64,000 bases of DNA from Rebecca billardiae RCC1528 (Eukaryota > Haptophyta): assembly GCA_965240325.2 (NCBI GenBank), contig OZ251241.1:1426001-1490000 (forward strand), read 5' to 3'. The position numbers were made by a program, and so were the translations under genes. Shown here piece after piece: positions 1 to 11,500 of the stretch. The notes beneath the pieces were generated by a model. It saw only the letters and a program-made list of their open reading frames with translations, was not told the origin of the DNA and searched no databases. Each line of letters begins with the position of its first letter. Position 1 is the first letter of the stretch.

Positions 1-333
1 GTCGTCATCACCCACTGCATGCGCGCCGCGTGGCGCCGGCTCGTCGGGTACGGCCGCGTCTGGACGGACCCCGAGGCCGAGGCCGCAACCGAGGCCGCGG
101 CCGAGATCGCGATCTCGCCCGCCGAGATCGAGCGCGGGATCGAGCGCGTGTTCGCGCAGATGGACGCCGACGGCAACGGCGACGTCGACCTCGCCGAGCT
201 CTCCGGGCACTACGCGCGCGTGACGGGCGACGAGGCGCCGCCGCAGGCGCTGATGACGGAGATGCTGCGCGCGCTCGACGCGGACGGCGACGGCCGCGTG
301 AGCCGCGCCGAGCTCAAGGCGATCGCCTTGTGA
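1..333 (+). CDS. EF-hand Ca2+-binding protein, C-terminal part (runs off the window)
   Basis: The frame is open to the first base of the window, with no stop upstream of the first ATG at 19, so this is probably the last exon or C-terminus of a longer protein; the TGA is at 331-333. Two canonical 12-residue EF-hand loops are visible: DADGNGDVDLAE (Ca2+ ligands D1, D3, N5, D9, E12) and DADGDGRVSRAE (D1, D3, D5, E12). They are separated by about 25 residues, as in a paired EF-hand lobe. An acidic, Ala/Glu-rich helix precedes the first hand. The pair should bind Ca2+ and act as a sensor or regulatory tail. What it regulates (a CDPK-like kinase, a channel or a free sensor) cannot be told, because the N-terminal part lies outside the window. 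Confidence 0.75.
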   Translation, partial: VVITHCMRAAWRRLVGYGRVWTDPEAEAATEAAAEIAISPAEIERGIERVFAQMDADGNGDVDLAELSGHYARVTGDEAPPQALMTEMLRALDADGDGRVSRAELKAIAL

Positions 334-701
334 CGAGCTGCCCCGCGCGCGGCGGTGGCAGAGCCTCATCGAATCAGACTCAAGACTCGTCATGACGACA
401 TGCACTATGCAGACACTGTCGACAGCATTAGTGAGCATAAATATATATATATATATATAATTAAGTTATATATATATATTGGATGATATATATATGATGT
501 AGTACGTACGACGACGCGCGATATGATCGCGCGCGCGTCAGATTCATGAGACGCGACTACGCGCAGCACTCGACGGCACTGCTGCGCCGTCGACGCCGGG
601 CCGCTGCGACCGTCCTCGCTGCACCGGCCTCCGAGCCGGCCTCCGTCTGTCACTCGTCAGAGTCGCGCGCGCGCTGATCGGAGCACCGACGAGTCCGAAG
701 A
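334..701. other. Short intergenic stretch with AT-dinucleotide tracts
   Basis: No gene is visible between the EF-hand stop and the convergent stop of the next gene. At 438-500 there are tracts of alternating A and T broken by short interruptions. They stand out sharply from the GC-rich surroundings and are the only notable content. Confidence 0.5.
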
Positions 702-2295
702 TTACGATGCGGAAGATGCTGCTGCCGATGACGGTCGTCGGCCGGCGCGCCGCCACTCCGCGGCGGCGGCGGCCTTCTCCGTGACGTACTCGACAAGCAT
801 GAAGGTGTGCATCCCCACTCTCGGCAGCGCAACTGTCGGCTCGTTCGCCACGGGCGCAAACTGCCCAAAGGTGACGTACGGCGTGCGCGGCGATGCGGCG
901 ATGCGGAACGGCTGGCACGAGGACGAGAGAGTCCAGAAGTAGCGCGCGCCCACGACCGCCGATGCGTCGAACGTGTCCAGGTGCGCGCCCATGCGCTCTC
1001 GCACCCAGCTGCACACCGTCACGCCCGGCAGCGCCCGCGCGCGCTCGAGCGCGCGCTCCAGCGCTGGCTGGTTAAGCCCTGGGCGGACTGCATAGATGGC
1101 CGAGTCGTCAAAGCCGAGCTGTGCCGCCGTGGCGTTCACAAACCACGTCGCGCTGTGGGCCCACGCCTCGTGCAAATGGTTCCACTGCGCGGGGTTGGGT
1201 CGCGCCGCGGGCGGGGTTGTCGGATCGCACGTTGGGGGCACCGCCCGGCCAATCGGCGATCGAGCGCGGCCGCGCGTGCGCGCGCACAGCAGGGTCGCAC
1301 GGGCATCGCTCAAGGGAGGCTCCGGCGCGCACCGTCCACACGACGCGCGCGTCCACCCTGGGGAAGAGCTCCTGCTGGACCGTGTGCGTCGCCCGGTCGC
1401 CGGGCACGATGTACGCGTTGAAGTGGGGGAGCTCTGCCTTGCGCCGGGCGCCCTCCGAGTATGACCACATCAGGAACTGCCGCACCGGCAGCAGCGCAGG
1501 CCGCTGCATGGCGGTCGCCCAGGTGACGGCCGCGACCGCCCACGCGTTGAGCGGCGGGCTGCCGAGCGGGCGGATGTCGTTCACCAGCTGGGCGTGCTGC
1601 AGCGGCAGCTCGAGGAACCGCGCAAAGCCCTTGGGGTACCGGTACACGAGGCAGCCGATGCCGCCGCCCGCCTGCGTGCACTGCATGTCGCCGCCGAGCG
1701 CCATCTGGATGCCGCCGCGGCTGTGTGGGAGCGTCGAGCCGGTGGCGCCACCGAACAGGATCGAGTGGTGGATGTGGTACGGCGGCGAGCCGAGCAGCCG
1801 CCAGCTGCCCTCCTCTGCGATGCCCAGGAAGATCCCGCGTACCGGGATGCGCTCGCCCGCGCGCATGCCCGGCGGCATGATCGGGCTCGAGTAGTCAACC
1901 CAGTCGAAGCCGCCGACGCTCGAGTGCGGGCCGACGCGCACGAGGAGCGTGGTGAGCTCCGCGCCCTGGAGCACGCACTGCTGGTACGTGACCGCGCGCG
2001 GCGTCATGTTCATCACCGCGCCGGGATCGCCGACGCCCGGCGCGACCTGGAGCGTAGCGCGCTCGCGCAGCGGCGCGTTGTCTGCCCACGCGCACGAGCG
2101 CAGCTGCTGCTGCACGTGCGCGGCGCGCGCAAACGCCTCCGAGGGCGGGATGATATTGGCGCGGCACCACGCGCGGTAGCTCTCGTCGGCGTGCCGCGCG
2201 CAAAGCTCGGGCGTCTCCACCACCGAGAGCCCGCGGCTGTCCACCGCGCACATGGCGCCGGCCGCGCCGACGAGCAGGAGGAACGCCCGCCGCAT
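702..2295 (-). CDS. Secreted protein of unknown family with an HIHH motif
   Basis: Two exons are read on the minus strand: 2295-1333 and 1184-702, joined in phase 0 across an intron with GTGCGC donor and GCGCAG acceptor, giving about 481 residues. The start chosen is the ATG at 2295, because it opens directly into a signal peptide (MRRAFLLLVGAAGAMCA). The body has a histidine cluster (PPYHIHHSILFGG), a Cys-bearing GGDMQC segment, and the stretch VYRYPKGFARFLELP. The second exon carries two Trp-containing stretches and further cysteines. Spaced His clusters near Cys residues are seen in secreted copper proteins such as type II ascorbate-dependent monooxygenases, but I cannot align this protein to that family. 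The function is unknown; extracellular or luminal location is inferred from the signal peptide. Confidence 0.65.
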
Positions 2296-2462
2296 CGTCT
2301 CTTCTTTCAGGCCGGCACTGGTCACAACGACTGCATGCTCAAGTGGTCAGAGCTCGCGACTCGCGACTCGCGACTCGCGTTGCCGTTGAGGAGCACGAGC
2401 ACCAGCAAGTTTGTCTCACCAGCCAAAGGTGTCCAGCCAAGGGCCTTGGTCCAGCGACAGGG

Positions 2463-3540
2463 TGAGGCCACTTCACCGAAATCCAGGTTGGGGAGGATCT
2501 CCGCTGCACTGGTGGGGAGGATGTCATCCTCCCCGCTCGCCACGGCTGGGGAGGATGTCCGCCGCGCTGTCCGGTCTTTCGCCGCTGACAAAACTTTCGA
2601 AAACGAAAGTCGCGCCATGGCGGACCCGGTGTTCCCGCCCGGCGGCGAAAGGGGCGCGGGGCCGGTGGCTCGCGATCCGAAGGGCAGTAGCTCGCGACCT
2701 CGCTTGGGCGGTGGCAGCGGCGCTGTGGCACGGCGTGTACCATCCGCGCGGCTGTGCGCGATCGCGCGGTCCCGTTCGCCGCCACGCCGCGCGCGACCGT
2801 TCACGCCACAGTCTGTCCGCACTGGCATGCACCCGTTGCAAGCGCATGACGGCGGAGAGCTCAGAGAGCCCGTCACGCGCGTGACGACCGTGTGGGATGG
2901 GTTGTGCCGATATGAAGGCTGCCCTTCGTAGGCTTTCTGATGAGCCCATCCAACGTTCAGACCGTTCCTAACTGCTGAAAGATGAGTCATCGCCTGCCAC
3001 ACGGCCATGGAGTTGTGGACAGTACAGCAGCCGTCCATGATCCTCATGCCCACCTCATGGGCCGGCGCGTGCCTCCCTGAACATGAAGACAAGCTGTACA
3101 ACCCATCCCACACGGTCGTCACGCGCGTGACGGGCTCTCTGAGCTCTCCGCCGTCATGCGCTTGCAACGGGTGCATGCCAGTGCGGACAGACTGTGGCGT
3201 GAACGGTCGCGCGCGGCGTGGCGACGAACGGGACCGCGCGATCGCGCACAGCCGCGCGGATGGTACACGCCGTGCCACAGCGCCGCTGCCACCGCCCAAG
3301 CGAGGTCGCGAGCTACTGCCCTTCGGATCGCGAGCCACCGGCCCCGCGCCCCTTTCGCCGCCGGGCGGGAACACCGGGTCCGCCATGGCGCGACTTTCGT
3401 TTTCGAAAGTTTTGTCAGCGGCGAAAGACCGGACAGCGCGGCGGACATCCTCCCCAGCCGTGGCGAGCGGGGAGGATGACATCCTCCCCACCAGTGCAGC
3501 GGAGATCCTCCCCAACCTGGATTTCGGTGAAGTGGCCTCA
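2463..3540. repeat. Fold-back element 1: 443-bp inverted repeat, near-perfect
   Basis: The left arm at 2463-2905 and right arm at 3098-3540 are reverse complements of equal length (443 bp). I found one mismatch, in the CGCCGCCACG/CGTCGCCACG stretch. A 192-bp unique spacer lies between them. The outer end begins TGAGGCCACTTCACC, and a GGG triplet flanks both sides, possibly a 3-bp target duplication. The left arm also carries repeats of GGGGAGGAT. No transposase is present, so this is a non-autonomous fold-back element or a recent inverted duplication. Long open frames across it are by-products of the GC-rich arms. Confidence 0.9.
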
Positions 3541-3591
3541 GGGTCCGCAACGCCGTGCGCAGCGCGGCAAGGCTATGTCATGAGTCATCCG

Positions 3592-4597
3592 GCAAGGTCG
3601 CCGCTCGCCAGTGGCACTCGCCCGTCCACCGCCGTGCACGGCGGCGGGGCCGCTCGCGCCGTGCGCTCCTGCGGCCGTCGGATCGGGCTGCGTAGGCGGC
3701 GCGTGGCTTGGGCCGTCGCAGAGCCACCCAGCACCCCTCTCTGCGCCGCGCGCCTTCCTCGTCCTCGCCTCCTCCGCGCCTTGGAGCAGCACGCACACGC
3801 ACGGCGCCGCACAAAGGCAGCCCAGGCGCTCGCGTGCAAGCGTGCGCGCGCGCAGCGCGACGGGCTCGACTCAGGGCTATCGCCGCTGCGGGGGCATGCA
3901 ACACCGTATCATGCGCGCGCGACGCCACCTCGAGCCTGCGCATCGCTCTGACCTTCACGCGGCAAATGCTCACACGTCCTCGTGTTGAAGTAGGCCCAAT
4001 CTGACCAGAACCTGCCATGCGTCAGGACGACTTCTTAGGCAAGACACGATGACAGCTACGTACGCGGCGCTTCTCAGCAAGCGTAGAGACCACAAGAGAA
4101 GCGCGCGCAATCATGACCGTCTCCGCATCGATCGCGTCGACGCACTCAAGGCCCGATGTGGAAGCTTTCCTCGCACGTGTGATGATGCCAAGTCAGACCA
4201 TTTTGTAACGTGCATCGGCGTGCACTGACGGTCAAACCCGCAGGCTCGAGGTGGCGTCGCGCGCGCATGATACGGTGTTGCATGCCCCCGCAGCGGCGAT
4301 AGCCCTGAGTCGAGCCCGTCGCGCTGCGCGCGCGCACGCTTGCACGCGAGCGCCTGGGCTACCTTTGTGCGGCGCCGTGCGTGTGCGTGCTGCTCCAAGG
4401 CGCGGAGGAGGCGAGGACGAGGAAGGCGCGTGGCGCAGAGAGTAGCGCTGGGCGGCTCTGCGACGGCTGAAGCCCCGCGCCGCCTCAGCGGCCCGACCCG
4501 ACGGCCGCAGGAGCGCACGGCGCGAGCGGCCCCTCCGCCGTGCACGGCGGCGGGCGGGCGAGTGCCACTCCGACTGGCGAGCGCGCGGCGACCTTGC
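3592..4597. repeat. Fold-back element 2: ~350-bp inverted repeat, diverged
   Basis: The left arm (about 3592-3940) and right arm (about 4239-4597) are inverted copies ending GCAAGGTCG and meeting a 298-bp spacer at CGAGCCTGCG. The arms differ by numerous substitutions and small indels, so this element is older than the one starting 52 bp upstream. The arm sequences of the two are not alike. There is no coding evidence of its own. Confidence 0.85.
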
Positions 4598-4680
4598 GAT
4601 GGCACAGCCTCTGCCGCGCTTGCGCACTGGCTGTTGCGGAGGCACCCTGATACCCTTCCGCTTGGTCTCACTTTGGCGGC

Positions 4681-4702
4681 GGGGGGGGGGGGGGGGGGGG
4701 GG
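4681..4702. repeat. Homopolymer of 22 G
   Basis: An uninterrupted run of G lies just outside fold-back element 2. Its true length is likely uncertain because such runs slip in sequencing. A shorter G run lies at about 20511-20522. Confidence 0.9.
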
Positions 4703-5581
4703 CACTTTGAGACAAACCGCGTGCGCACGTCCGACGAGCTCACCAACTGGGGAGAGCAAGCTTCCCATGGGCTCTTGGCGCGTATCTGGCGTCCCTACTA
4801 CTGTACCTCCCATGGCATGCAGCCAGCCGTCAGGTTGGCGTCATCCCTTGCAGTAGTAGACTACCTTGCTCACGTCACTGACTAGGGCACCGTGCATCGC
4901 GGTCCGCGGCCGTCTCACAGTGGCGGGGGCACGTTCTGTGACGGGCGCCCTGACTCTACGTTAGTGGTGCGTACAGGCCAGGCATGGGCAGCGGAGCGGC
5001 CGGCAAACGAGCGGAGGTGCCAGGCACGCACCTTGGGCACACATGTGACGCGCCTTGACAGACTTATTGCGTCCGCACCTCACTGCCGCGGGCGCTGTAG
5101 CGCGTGTGAGCGGCGGGCGGCCATGGCACCACGCGGTCCTACGACAACGGTCCGAACTCGGACACGGTGCGCCGCACTGCCAGTGGGCGCCGCCACTGGC
5201 CCAAGCTGCGGTCGGACTGCCAGGCCGCCACTGCCACTGGGCCGCCGCCTGCTTTGTCTACTCAATAAAGTGCGCGCCAATAAAGTGCCCTGCTCGTCGT
5301 CGTCATCTGATGATCCGTGATGTCTCAAAGTTCTGCGCTGCTGAGACTACTGATCTATCACTGAATCTCGGATATGGCGGTCGTCAGATGATATTGTCGT
5401 CTACGACTACTAGCTATTGATGATGATGCCCTCATCTGACCTGATGACGATGCATGTAACGACGAAACTATACGTATATACATATATATATATATCAAGT
5501 GATGTCGATATATATGAGAGTTGCAGAGACGGCTGTCGCGGACGAGTGTGCCACTGTCGTCAGTCGTGTCCGACGTCAGCG
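4703..5581. other. Intergenic stretch, no supported gene
   Basis: Several short open frames on both strands lack recognisable motifs. Two AATAAAG hexamer-like sites lie near 5264-5284, and an AT-dinucleotide tract lies near 5471-5515, next to the 3' end of the minus-strand receptor gene. I see no coding potential I can defend. Confidence 0.4.
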
Positions 5582-8500
5582 TCACTGTCCGACGTCGACG
5601 TCAGCGGGACGGCCGCCCGCCGGACGAGTCGGCCTGGATCCGCCGCCGCCGCCGCGCTTGCCGCGCGCAGAGTAGCTGGCCCACTTCGCCTCGAGCAGCC
5701 GCAGCTGCTCCTCCTGCTCCGCCTGCAGCTGCGCGGCGCCGGCGGGCGAGGCGGAGGAGTCCGCGTGCGCGCCGCCGCTCGACGCATCGGCGGCGGCGGA
5801 CGCGCTCGCCGCCGAGCTGCTGCTGTGGTCGCGCGTGCCGCCGCCGCTGCCCAGGGCCGCCGCCTTGCCGCGGCGGTGCGCGTGGTGCGCCGCAATCAGG
5901 CTGGCCGACTCCGCCTCGGCGGCGCTGCCTTCGCTCACGCGGCCTCCGAACGAGCCCTCGCGCGACCCGCCGCCGCCCGGCAGCGGCCCCAGCTGCTGCT
6001 GCCGCCCCTGCTGCCCCGACAGCCGCATCGCGACGCCCGAGGCGAAGAGCTCGATCTGGGAGCGCGAGGAGCGGTTGCTCGGGAGGTGGTCGCGCGTGGC
6101 GCGCGTGCGCGATACGGCGGGCACCTGGTGCGGCGGCGGCGCGTACCAGTCGTCGCGCGAGCCCCTCAGCCCACTCCCGCGGCCCCCTGCCGCCCCGCCG
6201 CCGCCGCCGCCGCCGCCCCTCCGCCGCTGCTCCATCCAGGACGCGTGCAGCTGCGAGAGCTCCGAGAGAACACCCGTGTCCACCAGCGCCTCGGTGCTCG
6301 GGTCGGGCGCGGAGCGCAGCGCGCGAAGGCGCGGCGGCGAGTAGGGCTCGTCGTCGGAGTCCGAGTCCGCGGGGCCGCCCGTCGTGCCGCCGCGCCGCCC
6401 GCTGCCCCCGCGCCGCGACGGCGGCGGCGCCGCGCCGCCCAGGGCCTCGGGCCCGTCCGTCAGCTCGGCGACGTCCGCGGCTGGCGAGGGCGCGCGCGAG
6501 TGCTGCGCCCGCACTGGCAGCTGCGCCGGCGGCGGCAGCGGCGGCGGCGGGTGCGCGGAGGGCGCCTCGGCGGCGCTGGTGCGCGGGCCGAGCGAGGCGC
6601 GCTTGGCGCGCGCCTCATCCGCAGCGTGCACGGCGCGGCTCGCGATTCGGCTGAGGCTCTTGGGCGGCGGCGCCGGCCGCATCGGCGCGACGGGCGCGCC
6701 GCCGCCCACGGGCGCCGCGCCGCCGCCGCGGGCTGGCAGGCCGCTGGCGCCGTGGGCGGGGCTGGCCATGCTGCTGCCGCGCGAGGGCCACGAGTACCGC
6801 CCCTTGAGCGGCGCGCTCGACGGCGCGCCGCTTGTGCCGCTTGTGCGCTCCGGCGCGCGCTGCTGCGCCAACCGCTCAGAAATCGCCGGCGTGGTGCTGT
6901 GGCTGCGCGCGCGCGGGCCGAGGCCGAGCGCGGCGCCTGCGGCGGCGGTGGACGCGGTCGGGGAGATGGCGTTGCCCTCGCCCGCGCCCACGCCCGCGCC
7001 CACGCCCGCGCCCTTCCGCCCGAGCAGCTCGCGCATCCGGCCGCGCGCGCGCGCCGCCGCGGACGGGCGCACGTAAAACAAGTACTCCTCCAACTGCTCG
7101 ACCAGCCCGCCGAAGAAGTGGGCGGGAAACACGGAGTCACGGAGCGGCAGCACGAGGGCCTGGATGAGCTGCGAGGTGTGCGTGTCGCTCTGCAGCGCCA
7201 TCGCCCACAGCCCGAGCACCGTGTCCACCTGCGCCGTCGTCGGCCGGTGCGCGCGTCGGGCGGGCCGCGCGCGGCGGGGCGCCGGGAGAGCACCGGTGAG
7301 CGAATGGCGGCGGCGGCGCGGCGCGCGGTGGCGCGCGGCGCGCTGCGGAGCCACAGGCGGGCAGGCGGCGGCGGCGGCGGCGGCGACGCACCAGCTTGGG
7401 CTTGTCGTCCTCGTTGGTGAACTCGCCTGCGTCGCAACGAGCGCGCGCGCGCAGGGATGTAGAGAGCGAGCGAGACACGGGGGCACGCACGGGGGGCTCA
7501 GCCGCGCCGCGCCAGGCAGCCGCGCATGCCGCGCGCGCCGCGCTTGCCGCGCCGCGCGCGAGCGCCGCGCCGCCCGCGCCGCGCACCGTCAAAGACGCGA
7601 ATCGAGTCGAGCCACCAGTCGTCGTAGTTGAGCTCGGCGACGGGCTGCAGCTCGCCGCCGCCGTCCTCGCACACGTACATCCGCTCGCCCGCGCCGCCCG
7701 CCAGCGCCGCCCACTGCTCGAGCCGCGTCCAGCCGCGCGTCTGGTAGCTCGCCTTGTCACACTTGGCCCCGTGGTCGCGGTGCGTGGTCGGCGGCGCGAC
7801 CGCGAGGAAGTGGTGGGCTGTGGAGGCGTAGAGATGGAGGGAGCCGATGGAGAGGGCCTTGAGCGCGTCGCACGTCTGCGGCACCGAGACGTAGTCGATC
7901 TGCGCGCCGCGAGGCCACGCGCGCGCCGACGCGCCGAGGTCACGCGCGCGCAGACGCGCGCGGCGGCGCGCGCCGCGCGAGACCGCGCGGTCGAGCGCGC
8001 GAGCGCGCGGCGCGGTGCGGTGCGGTGCGGTGCGGTGCGCGGCGCGGCCGTGCTCACCCAGAGATAGACCGAGTCCGGGTCGATGCCTGCGCGCGTGCAC
8101 AGCGCGTCCACCGCGCGCACGATGCACGGGTAGTGCACGCCCTCCGGGTCCGGCTCGTCGAAGGCCAGCCACTGCGAGCGGCGCGCGCCCGCGGCGGTGG
8201 CGGCGGTGGCGGCGGCGTGTGAGCCCTTGACGGCGCGGCGCGGCGCGGCGCGGCGCGGCGCGGCGCGGCGCGGCGCGGCGCGGCGCGGCCGGCGCGGCGC
8301 GCGCCGGCGGCGGTGGCGGCGTGGGGCCGCGGCGGCGCGCAGCGCGGCGGCGCGCGGCGCGCGGGCTCGCGACGGCGCACCTGGTGCGAGACGAACACGA
8401 GCGTGTGCTCCGCCGCGAACTCGAGCACCTGCCCGTAAGTGTCGCAAACAACCAGCTCCGCCGCGTCGCGCACCGCCTCGTGCGGCAGCAGCTGGCCGTG

Positions 8501-11500
8501 GGCTCGGAAGTGGCGGAGGGGGACGTAGCACGCGGGGTAGGAGACGACGGTGGAGGCCTCGGTGGCGCGCACGACGCGCTCGGACATCTCCTTCTGCTGC
8601 TGCCGCCGCGCGGACTCGGCGGCGCGGTACCGCAGCACCGCCACCAAGAGCGCAGCACAGAGCAACACCGCGCCCGCCGCCGCGCCCGCCACCGCGGCAA
8701 TGATCACAAGCCAGCGCGCCGACCCCTGCGGCTGCGAGGCGGGCGGCGCGGCGCGCTCCTTGCCGCCGCCGCCGTCGTCGTCGTCGTCATCGTCGTCGTC
8801 GTCGTCGTCAGCGGCGGCATCGGTGCTGCCGCCCGCGCCGCCCGCGCTGCCGTCCGCGGGCGGCGCCGTGCCGCCGTGCGCGAACACGACACTTCCGGAA
8901 AGTTCCCACCGGCCGCCGGCGTACGCGCCGACGTCGACGAGGGCAGGCGGCGCGCCGCCGGCCGGGCGCACAACGTTGGCGAGGCGGAAGGCGGCGGTGC
9001 GCGCCGAGCGGTCGCCGCGCTCGTCCAGCTCGACCGAGCCCGACAGCCCGTCGAACGTCGGCAGCCGCGCCTCGCCATCCCACCAGCGCACACCCGCAAA
9101 CGCTGGCCGCGCGAGCCCGACGCTCGCGCCGCCGGCCGCCGCCGCGCGCGACGCGCGGCACGCGGCGAGGCCGAGGGCGAGGACGGCGTCGAAGGCGAAG
9201 GCGGCGGCGTGGTCCGGCACGGCGCCGGCGCCGAAGTAGTCGGGCGGCAGCCCCTCCGCGCCCGGCGGCAGCAGACCGTTCACCGCCTCGGGCGCGATCA
9301 GAGCGCCGCGCGCCCACGCGGCCGAAAATTCCTCCCAGCCCGCTCGACCGTCGACGCCGCCGCGCGCGCTCACGTGCGTCGCGCCGACGAGCGCGTCGGA
9401 GAGCGTCGGCTGGCGCTCGGCGAGCTCGGCGAGGGCGCGCGCCGAGCTCGCGCCGGTGAGCACCCAGTGGTACCCGCCGCCCACCAGCCCCAGCGCCGTC
9501 GCGTTCGCCAGCAGCTGCGACAAGTCCTCGTCGTCCGCGGCCGCGACGACCACCCGCGCGCCCGCGTCGCGCACGCGCGCGAGCGCGGCCGCGAGCGAGG
9601 GGGAGTCGAGGCGGTCGTACGGGGCGTCGACGAGCTCGATCCCGCGCGCGACCGCCTCGCTCGCCAGCGCCGCGCCGAGCCCCGCGCCGAACGCGTCGCG
9701 CGCGTGCACGCACGCCGCGCGCCGCCACCCGAACGCGCGCAGATGCTCGGCGATGGCGCTCGCGCCGAGTGAATCCGAAGGAACGGTCCGGGCGAAGGTG
9801 GGGTAGCGGGCCGGATCGGCGAGCTCGGGCGCGGTGGAGGCGTACGAGAGGAGGGGCACACCGTGCAGCCCCGCCAGCGTCGCGACGGGCACCGACACGG
9901 CCGAGCGCGCCGCGCCCACCACCGCATCCCATGACGAGAGCGCCGCGCCGACACCCGCCGCCGCCGCCGCCGCGCCGCCGCCACCGTCCGCCGCGGCGGA
10001 TGCGTCGCACGCGGATGCGCCGCCGGCCGAGTCGGCCGAGCACGCGCCGCCGGCGCGGCCGTCGATGTACGCCGCGGCGCCCGCCGCGGCGTCCCCGTCC
10101 GTCGAGCGCAGGTGCAGCACGAGCTGCACGTCGCACGGCGCGCCGGCCGCGGCGCCGGCCGCGCCGGCCGCGGCCGTGAGCGCGCCGCCGCCGGCCGCGG
10201 CCGGCACGGAGGGCAGGAGCGAGGCGTTGCGGGCGTTCCACAGCCGCGCGGCGGCGAGCGCGGCGATCATCGCGTCGCGCTCGGCGGGGTGCGCCACCGA
10301 GCCCGCCCCGCGCCACAGCCGGCCGAGCACGCCCACGTGCACCACGAGCGCGGCGAGGCCATCCGGCGGCGCGGCCGCCGAGCCGTCAGCAAACGTGAGC
10401 GGCGGCGCGCCGGCCGCGTCCGCCCAGCTGCCGTCCGCGGCGGCGTACGTGGCGACGGCGGTGAGCGCGGGGGGGGCGGTGCCGTCGGCGTCGGGGTAGA
10501 GCACGTTGAGCAGCTCGTACGCCAGGTCCGATCCTTCTCGCTCGCCCGTGCGCGCGTCGAAGCGCACGCGCCCGCTCATGCCGATAAAGTCGAGCGCGCG
10601 CACCGCGCCGCTCAGCCGCGCGGCGTCGGCGAGCGCGGCGCCGTCGGCGAGCGCGCACGCGGCGAGGCCGAGGGCGGCGACGGCGTCGTACGAGTAGGCG
10701 ACGCGAGGGGACGGCACGAGCGGCGCGCCGCTCGCGTTCGCGCCCGTCAGCCACGCCGCCGCCGCGCTCGCCGACGCCGCCGAGGGCATCGCGCCAACCG
10801 CCGCCGCCGCGTCCACCGTCGCCCACGCGGGCTCCGAAAATGCGCCGAAAGCGCCCGCGCGGTCGGCGCTCGGGCCGACGCGCACGGCGCCGTGGAGCAG
10901 CCGGCGCGCGCTCGGGCCCGTCGCGCCCGCGAGCGCGCCCTCGCTCACCCCGTCCGCCAGCACCACGTGCGAGTCCGGGCCGCCCAGTCCGGCCGCCGCC
11001 GCCGCCTCGAGCACGGCGCCGAGCTGGCCGTCGGCGATCGCTCCGACGAGCACGCGCACCGGCGCGCCCGAGAGGGAGGTCATGCGCCGCGCGGCGGCGA
11101 GGAGGGCGGGCGGGTCGTCGTCAGGCCCGATCGAGCCGCGCACCACGCGCACGCGCGCCTCGGCGCACAGCGCCTCGAGCGCGTCCGCCAGGCCGGCGCC
11201 GACCGCGTCGGTTCCGTGCAGCAGACCAATCTCGCGCCAGCCGTGCCGCGCGAGGTGCGCGGCGATGGCGGCGGCGGTGGCGCGGTCGCTCGCGACGGTG
11301 CGCGAGAAGAAGGCGTGCTCCACGGCGGACAGCGCGACCGCGCTCGACGCCGGCGAGACCTGCACGATCGGCACCGCCGGCCCGATGGCTGCCATCGGCA
11401 GCGAGGCGGCCGAGTCGTGCGCGCCGACCACGGCGTGCCAGCCGCGCGTGCGGCGGCCGTCGACGAGGGCGCGGGTGGCCGTGGCCGGGTCGTGCTCGCT

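Noticed and set aside
2322-3515. Frames of ~400 codons across fold-back element 1, with matching proteins on both strands
   Set aside because: The shared protein is just the inverted arm read from each side. It has no domain, and the frame ends vary with the spacer.
5055-5420. Plus-strand frame of 121 codons in the 4.7-5.6 kb gap
   Set aside because: It has no motif, signal peptide or repeat support, and its composition is like non-coding flanks.
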